NCBI GenBank assembly: GCA_024639025.1
Contig: JAHEJF010000055.1
Coordinates: 1-8,447, forward strand
Direction: 5' to 3'
DNA from: Ahrensia sp.
GTDB taxonomy: Bacteria; Pseudomonadota; Alphaproteobacteria; Rhizobiales; Rhizobiaceae
Length of the DNA: 8,447 nucleotides
Shown here: in pieces, positions 5,245 through 8,447 of the stretch
How the letters are laid out: each line of letters begins with the position of its first letter
Numbering within the stretch: position 1 is the first letter of the stretch
Program-made: the position numbers and the translations under genes
Notes under the pieces: generated by a model
The model's database searches: none
The model's input: only the letters and a program-made list of their open reading frames with translations
Told to the model about the DNA's origin: nothing

Positions 5245-6551
5245 CCCCGGTTGAAATTGGCGCTTTCTCAGTCGTCGCCATCGTCGTGATGGTTTATTTG
5301 GGTGTTTATATTCCCATAGCACTCGGTGTTGTTTCGTTTGTCTCCATATGGATCATGCGCGACAATCCGGTCATCGCCTTCAACTTTCTGAAAGTAGCAG
5401 TCGAGAAGGGCGTTACGTCCTACTCTTTTGCCACGATTCCGCTTTTCACCGTCATGGGCTTGCTGGTTTCCAAAGCAGGGTTAGGGCGAGATATCTACAT
5501 TGTCATGAACCGCGCGTTTCGCGCGGTGACGGGTGGAATCGGCATTGCAACGGTGGGTGCCAATGCGGTTTTCGCGGCGGTTACCGGATCTTCCATCGCC
5601 TCGGCATCCGTTTTTACGCGAATTGCAGTGCCCGAGATGCGCAGCTTCAGTTATTCCAAGCGATTTGCCGTGGGGGTGGTTGCCGGTTCATCGGTGCTTG
5701 GCATGATCATTCCGCCCAGCGCGATGCTCATCATATACTCATTCGTGGCCGAAGTTTCAGTTGGCGACATGTTTCTTGCGGGCATTGTTCCCGGCATCAT
5801 TTTGACGATCGCCTATATTGCTTGGATCATCATGGCGGGTCACATCCGCCCATCCTATCTTGGTACCGATATCGGCATGACAGAAGTCGCACCGCTGAGC
5901 TGGATTGAGATTATCGACAAAACCGTGCCTACCGTGGCGCTGATAACCATCGTGCTTGGCGGCATCTATAATGGTTGGTTGACACCGGTTGAAGCAGGCG
6001 CGGCGGGCGCTTTGGCAGCACTCGTTATTGCTGTGATGCGCCGAAGCATATCGTGGCGTGGATTGTGGGAAACGGCAATTGAAACCGGCCATATTACAGC
6101 GTCAATCCTGTTTTTGATTGCCATGGCATCGTTGTATTCAAGCATGCTTGGATTTGCCGCTCTGCCCAATCAGCTCAACGCATTCCTTGAGAGCTACAAT
6201 CTGGGCTTTACAGAAGTGATGATCCTGTATGTGGTTCTCATGCTCTTCCTTGGCACCATATTGGATACTGCATCGATCATTTTGATCGTGGTGCCGCTCT
6301 TCATTGCTTTGATGGAATCAATGGGCATGAGTGTCATTTGGTTTGGCATTGTCACTGTCATTGGTGCAGAGATCGGATTGCTGACGCCGCCGCTTGGTAT
6401 TTCCTGTTTCGTCATCAAGGCGACCATCAATGATCCGGACATCAGCCTGAAGGATGTATTCTTTGGTGCGTTCCCATTCGCCGCGATCATGTTGCTCGTG
6501 CTGATCTTGTTGATCGCCTATCCGCAATTATCGATTGGTATTCTAAATTAA
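5241..6551 (+). CDS. TRAP transporter large permease (DctM type)
   Basis: A 436-residue polytopic membrane protein of standard DctM length, the ion-coupled transport subunit that moves substrate inward with sodium. Family landmarks are 'IPLFTVMGLLVSKAG' (66-80), 'GSSIASASVF' (116-125), 'PEM' (131-133), 'GMIIPPSAMLIIYSF' (154-168), 'LTPVEAGAAGAL' (247-258), 'LGTILDTASIILIVVPLF' (337-354) and 'GLLTPPLGISCFVIKA' (379-394). These show the inverted-repeat architecture of the ion transporter superfamily with both GSS/IPPS-like and TPP elements intact. GGAG (5229-5232) inside the small-permease gene lies 8 bp before the ATG, and the two reading frames overlap by 4 bp. The dioxygenase gene starts 20 bp downstream, so transporter and ring-cleavage enzyme should be expressed together. 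Confidence 0.95.
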   Translation: MTPVEIGAFSVVAIVVMVYLGVYIPIALGVVSFVSIWIMRDNPVIAFNFLKVAVEKGVTSYSFATIPLFTVMGLLVSKAGLGRDIYIVMNRAFRAVTGGIGIATVGANAVFAAVTGSSIASASVFTRIAVPEMRSFSYSKRFAVGVVAGSSVLGMIIPPSAMLIIYSFVAEVSVGDMFLAGIVPGIILTIAYIAWIIMAGHIRPSYLGTDIGMTEVAPLSWIEIIDKTVPTVALITIVLGGIYNGWLTPVEAGAAGALAALVIAVMRRSISWRGLWETAIETGHITASILFLIAMASLYSSMLGFAALPNQLNAFLESYNLGFTEVMILYVVLMLFLGTILDTASIILIVVPLFIALMESMGMSVIWFGIVTVIGAEIGLLTPPLGISCFVIKATINDPDISLKDVFFGAFPFAAIMLLVLILLIAYPQLSIGILN

Positions 6552-6571
6552 TTTCTACTGGAGGTTTGCCC

Positions 6572-7444
6572 ATGCGCAACGTAAGCGAAGACACACTGAC
6601 CCAGACATTTCTCGACTACATGTCCGATGATACAGATGGGCGTGTGCGGTACCTGCTCACTGAGCTTGCAACCCGGCTGCACGGATTTATCCGCGACACC
6701 GGTCTGACACATGATGAATGGCGCAAGGCGCTGGAATTACTTTTCAAGGCCGGCGAAATCTCAGATGCAGAGCGCAACGAATTCGTGCTCTTTTCTGATG
6801 TTCTGGGTGTTTCATCTCTGGTTGACATCATTAACTCGACACCGGATGGCACGCCCTCGAGTGTGCTTGGACCGTTTCACGTTCTGGGCGCACCTGATGT
6901 GAAAGTTGGCGCCGATTTGAAGGGTGAGAACGAAGGAGACCTTGTGGTTGTCGGTGGTCGTGTTCTCGACACCGATGGCAACCCGATCGAGGGCGCCGAG
7001 TTGGAGATTTGGCAGACGGCAGACAATGGTCTTTACTCTGGGCAGGACGAAAGCCAGCCAGAGTACAATCTACGTGCCCATATGGTTAGTGATGCGGATG
7101 GGCGTTACCTCTTTTCGACGGTACGGCCTGCGCCCTATACGGTGCCCGATGATGGTCCGGTTGGTGAACTGCTTGCTGCGACCGGGCGACACCCCTGGCG
7201 CCCTTCGCATTTGCACTTCATTGCCACAGCGAAGGGGTTTCGCAGCCTGGTGACAGAAGTCTTTCCAAGTGATGATCCTTATCTCGACGAAGATGCGGTG
7301 TTTGGTGTGCGCGAACAATTGATCATGGAGTACCAGGAAAGGAACGACGCTTCTGACCTGCCTGACGATCTGGAAATCAAAGACAAGATTGAAGGAACCT
7401 TTTACGTCGTTGATTTTGACTTCGTGCTGTCGAAGGAAGCTTGA
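6572..7444 (+). CDS. Intradiol ring-cleavage dioxygenase, probably hydroxyquinol 1,2-dioxygenase
   Basis: A 290-residue cytosolic non-heme Fe(III) dioxygenase. All four expected iron ligands are visible: Tyr155 ('NGLYSGQD'), Tyr189 ('PAPYTVPDDGP'), His213 and His215 ('WRPSHLHF'); Arg210 matches the family's active-site arginine. The N-terminal helical dimerisation domain is present ('ERNEFVLFSDVLGVSSLVDIIN', split around 67-88). The substrate-loop sequence 'SVLGPFHVLGAP' (97-108) resembles hydroxyquinol 1,2-dioxygenases (GPF) more than catechol 1,2-dioxygenases (usually GPLY), and length agrees. The reaction would be 1,2,4-trihydroxybenzene plus O2 to maleylacetate. The start is ATG 6572, with GGAGG at 6560-6564 and a 7-bp spacer; a TTG at 6566 is too close to that site to be used. 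It is the last gene of the TRAP operon. A catechol or chlorocatechol dioxygenase is the main alternative. Confidence 0.9.
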   Translation: MRNVSEDTLTQTFLDYMSDDTDGRVRYLLTELATRLHGFIRDTGLTHDEWRKALELLFKAGEISDAERNEFVLFSDVLGVSSLVDIINSTPDGTPSSVLGPFHVLGAPDVKVGADLKGENEGDLVVVGGRVLDTDGNPIEGAELEIWQTADNGLYSGQDESQPEYNLRAHMVSDADGRYLFSTVRPAPYTVPDDGPVGELLAATGRHPWRPSHLHFIATAKGFRSLVTEVFPSDDPYLDEDAVFGVREQLIMEYQERNDASDLPDDLEIKDKIEGTFYVVDFDFVLSKEA

Positions 7445-7496
7445 TTGGACGCTACAGTGCCTGGTTCTTTTGCGGCGCCGTTGCGACCGGGATAAT

Positions 7497-7513
7497 GGAG
7501 TTAATCCAACTCC
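7497..7513. repeat. Short inverted repeat between convergent genes
   Basis: GGAGTT (7497-7502) and AACTCC (7508-7513) form a perfect 6-bp stem with a 5-base loop, about 50 bp after the dioxygenase stop codon. No T-run follows on either strand, so it is not a canonical intrinsic terminator. It could still protect the 3' end of the long operon transcript. Nothing else convincing is present in the 112-bp gap between the two genes. Confidence 0.4.
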
Positions 7514-7535
7514 CAAACTGGGCCAGCGTTCCAGA

Positions 7536-7555
7536 TAAAAGCTGAGGCGCTCTCA
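7536..7555 (-). terminator. Weak terminator-like hairpin after the GntR gene
   Basis: Read on the minus strand, directly after the regulator's stop codon, TGAG and CTCA (7552-7555 and 7543-7546) can pair around a 5-base loop. GC and then a run of four T (7537-7540) follow. The stem has only 4 bp, so termination here would be inefficient. Confidence 0.2.
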
Positions 7556-7556
7556 A

Positions 7557-8306
7557 TTAACCCACGAGTTCATCGCGCACAAACGTGCTGGTCTGATTGT
7601 AGTGATTGACGAGTAATCTGCAGGCCAGCGTCTCGTCGCGCGACAATACCGCATCGCAAATCGCATTGTGTTCTTCGGCGATGTTTCGTTCTGGGTAAGC
7701 GACGGCACCCGAAAGCTGGCGATAGCGCACATTCTGATCATAGAGTTGGTCACAGAACTTCAACAACATCGATGAGCCACATTCTGAAATGAGCGTCATG
7801 TGAAATTGCTTGTGTGCATCCTCCCATTCATCATTAGAGACAAATTTGTCAGACGACTGAGATCGGGGAATGCGAGACAGGCGATAGTTAGCCAGGACAA
7901 CTCTTTCCTCCCAATTGCTGGATCCGGCGAGGATTGATTCCCGCAACGCCATTTCTTCCAGCCAGCAGCGCGTTTTGAGCAGTTCGTCAAACTCTTGCAC
8001 GCTGACGCTTGCAACCTTGAAACCGCGTTGGTCGAGACGCTCGACAAACTGGTCGGATGTCAGAAGGCTCAGTGCTTCTCTAATCGGGCTGGTGCCAACA
8101 TTATATTGGACCCGCAGTTCTTCAATCTTCAATTTCTGGCCTGGTTTAAGTGCACCGGATATGATGTCTTGGCGAAGCTTGGAATAAGCACGACTGGTCA
8201 TGGACTCGGGGCCGGCAGCATCATTTGACTGCGTGGTGGCATTTGATCCGCCATCCAGTATCTTTGAATTATCTTTGCTCAGCACCATTTGCGTCTCACC
8301 AATCAT
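7557..8306 (-). CDS. GntR-family transcriptional regulator, FCD subfamily
   Basis: A 249-residue cytosolic DNA-binding regulator. The winged helix-turn-helix spans about 38-100, with the GntR hallmark 'GTSPIREALSLL' (71-82) and the wing 'ERLDQRGFKVASVS' (89-102). The all-helical FCD effector domain (about 105-245) carries the usual metal-site positions: 'HKQFH' (165-169), His213 ('EEHNAICDAVLSRD') and His235 ('VNHYNQT'). In most FCD proteins the first residue of the D-x-x-x-H pair is Asp; here it is His165. FCD regulators typically sense small organic acids and repress nearby catabolic genes. Convergent orientation beside the dioxygenase operon suggests control of that operon. ATG 8306 has a GAGAAG site only 2 bp upstream; ATG 8288 has GGTGAG with a 6-bp spacer and may be the true start, giving 243 residues. 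The first 37 residues are low-complexity and polar. Confidence 0.9.
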   Translation of the reverse strand: MIGETQMVLSKDNSKILDGGSNATTQSNDAAGPESMTSRAYSKLRQDIISGALKPGQKLKIEELRVQYNVGTSPIREALSLLTSDQFVERLDQRGFKVASVSVQEFDELLKTRCWLEEMALRESILAGSSNWEERVVLANYRLSRIPRSQSSDKFVSNDEWEDAHKQFHMTLISECGSSMLLKFCDQLYDQNVRYRQLSGAVAYPERNIAEEHNAICDAVLSRDETLACRLLVNHYNQTSTFVRDELVG

Positions 8307-8314
8307 TTCTTCTC

Positions 8315-8342
8315 ATATTAGTTGGTTTTTCCCTCAAACCAA
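8315..8342 (-). promoter_or_regulatory. Candidate promoter and 21-bp inverted-repeat operator of the GntR gene
   Basis: TTGGTTT (8322-8328) and AAACCAA (8336-8342) form a perfect 7-bp inverted repeat with a 7-bp centre. On the minus strand the outer arm supplies a -35-like TTGGTT (8342-8337), followed after 16 bp by TAATAT (8320-8315), a fair -10. A factor bound to the repeat would cover the -35 and spacer, as expected for autorepression by a GntR protein. Transcription would then start near 8307, which leaves no leader for ATG 8306 and favours ATG 8288. No T-run follows on either strand, so this is not a terminator. Confidence 0.4.
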
Positions 8343-8447
8343 TGATCTGTCTCTGATATTCGGTGGATTTACGCTGCGATCGAATGTTTTGGCCAAAGAA
8401 GACACCTCAGATGACACCTTCACTTCGCCCGTCTTTACAAACACCTC
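8334..8447 (-). other. Open frame at the right edge, possible C-terminus of another gene
   Basis: On the minus strand one frame is open from the window edge to a TGA at 8336-8334, giving 37 residues that end 'NIRDRSLV'. It would end 27 bp before the GntR start, as in an operon. The peptide matches nothing I recognise, an open frame this short is common by chance, and the stretch overlaps the GntR promoter candidate. It may equally be plain upstream intergenic DNA. The plus strand here shows only short frames without a ribosome site. Confidence 0.2.

Noticed and set aside
5348..5908. Plus-strand 186-codon frame inside the DctM-type gene
   Set aside because: Arg/His/Cys-rich +2 shadow of a conserved membrane protein gene.
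8307..8324. Six-codon upstream frame (ATG at 8317) overlapping the GntR start
   Set aside because: Too short and without a ribosome site; nothing distinguishes it from chance.
8384..8447. Plus-strand ATG open to the right edge
   Set aside because: Only about 21 codons, no ribosome site, Pro/Thr-rich peptide with no recognisable N-terminus.

Overview
The window looks like bacterial chromosomal DNA of intermediate GC (about 50% by eye). It is densely packed, with short intergenic gaps and good Shine-Dalgarno sequences. Gene content (a tripartite TRAP transporter, an intradiol ring-cleavage dioxygenase, an FCD-type GntR regulator, a RutE-like nitroreductase and a TauE/SafE permease) suggests a Gram-negative proteobacterium, most likely an alphaproteobacterium of the Hyphomicrobiales or Rhodobacterales kind. 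The taxonomy is inferred from content and style, not from a marker gene.

Layout. (1) On the minus strand at 1-923 are two exported proteins: an amidohydrolase-family (metal-dependent TIM-barrel) protein with a signal peptide, and the N-terminus of a second exported protein that overlaps its stop codon and runs off the window. (2) A divergent plus-strand gene (1034-1795) encodes a TauE/SafE-type membrane permease. Its 3' end overlaps a convergent YciI-family gene (1788-2174, minus). (3) An AT-rich divergent region (2175-2321) carries two near-identical palindromic elements 30 bp apart and a possible promoter. (4) Six co-directional plus-strand genes form a probable operon (2322-7444): RutE-like nitroreductase, OsmC-family protein, TRAP substrate-binding protein, TRAP small permease (DctQ type), TRAP large permease (DctM type), and an intradiol dioxygenase most like hydroxyquinol 1,2-dioxygenase. 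(5) A convergent GntR/FCD regulator (7557-8306, minus) closes the locus, with a 21-bp inverted repeat over its own candidate promoter.

How the genes may work together. The TRAP system would import a substrate that ends up as a trihydroxybenzene (hydroxyquinol), which the dioxygenase cleaves to maleylacetate. The flavin nitroreductase-like enzyme could keep hydroxybenzoquinone reduced to hydroxyquinol, and OsmC could deal with peroxides formed from autoxidising quinols. The divergent YciI protein belongs to the superfamily of TftG, the dehydrochlorinase that feeds hydroxyquinol formation in 2,4,5-T degradation. Together these resemble a lower hydroxyquinol pathway attached to its own transporter. 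The aromatic hydroxylase and the maleylacetate reductase are not in the window. The TRAP binding protein appears to lack the arginine that normally binds a substrate carboxylate, so the substrate may be unusual. The pathway assignment is inference; the individual family assignments are solid.

No tRNA, rRNA, CRISPR array, insertion sequence or phage gene was seen.
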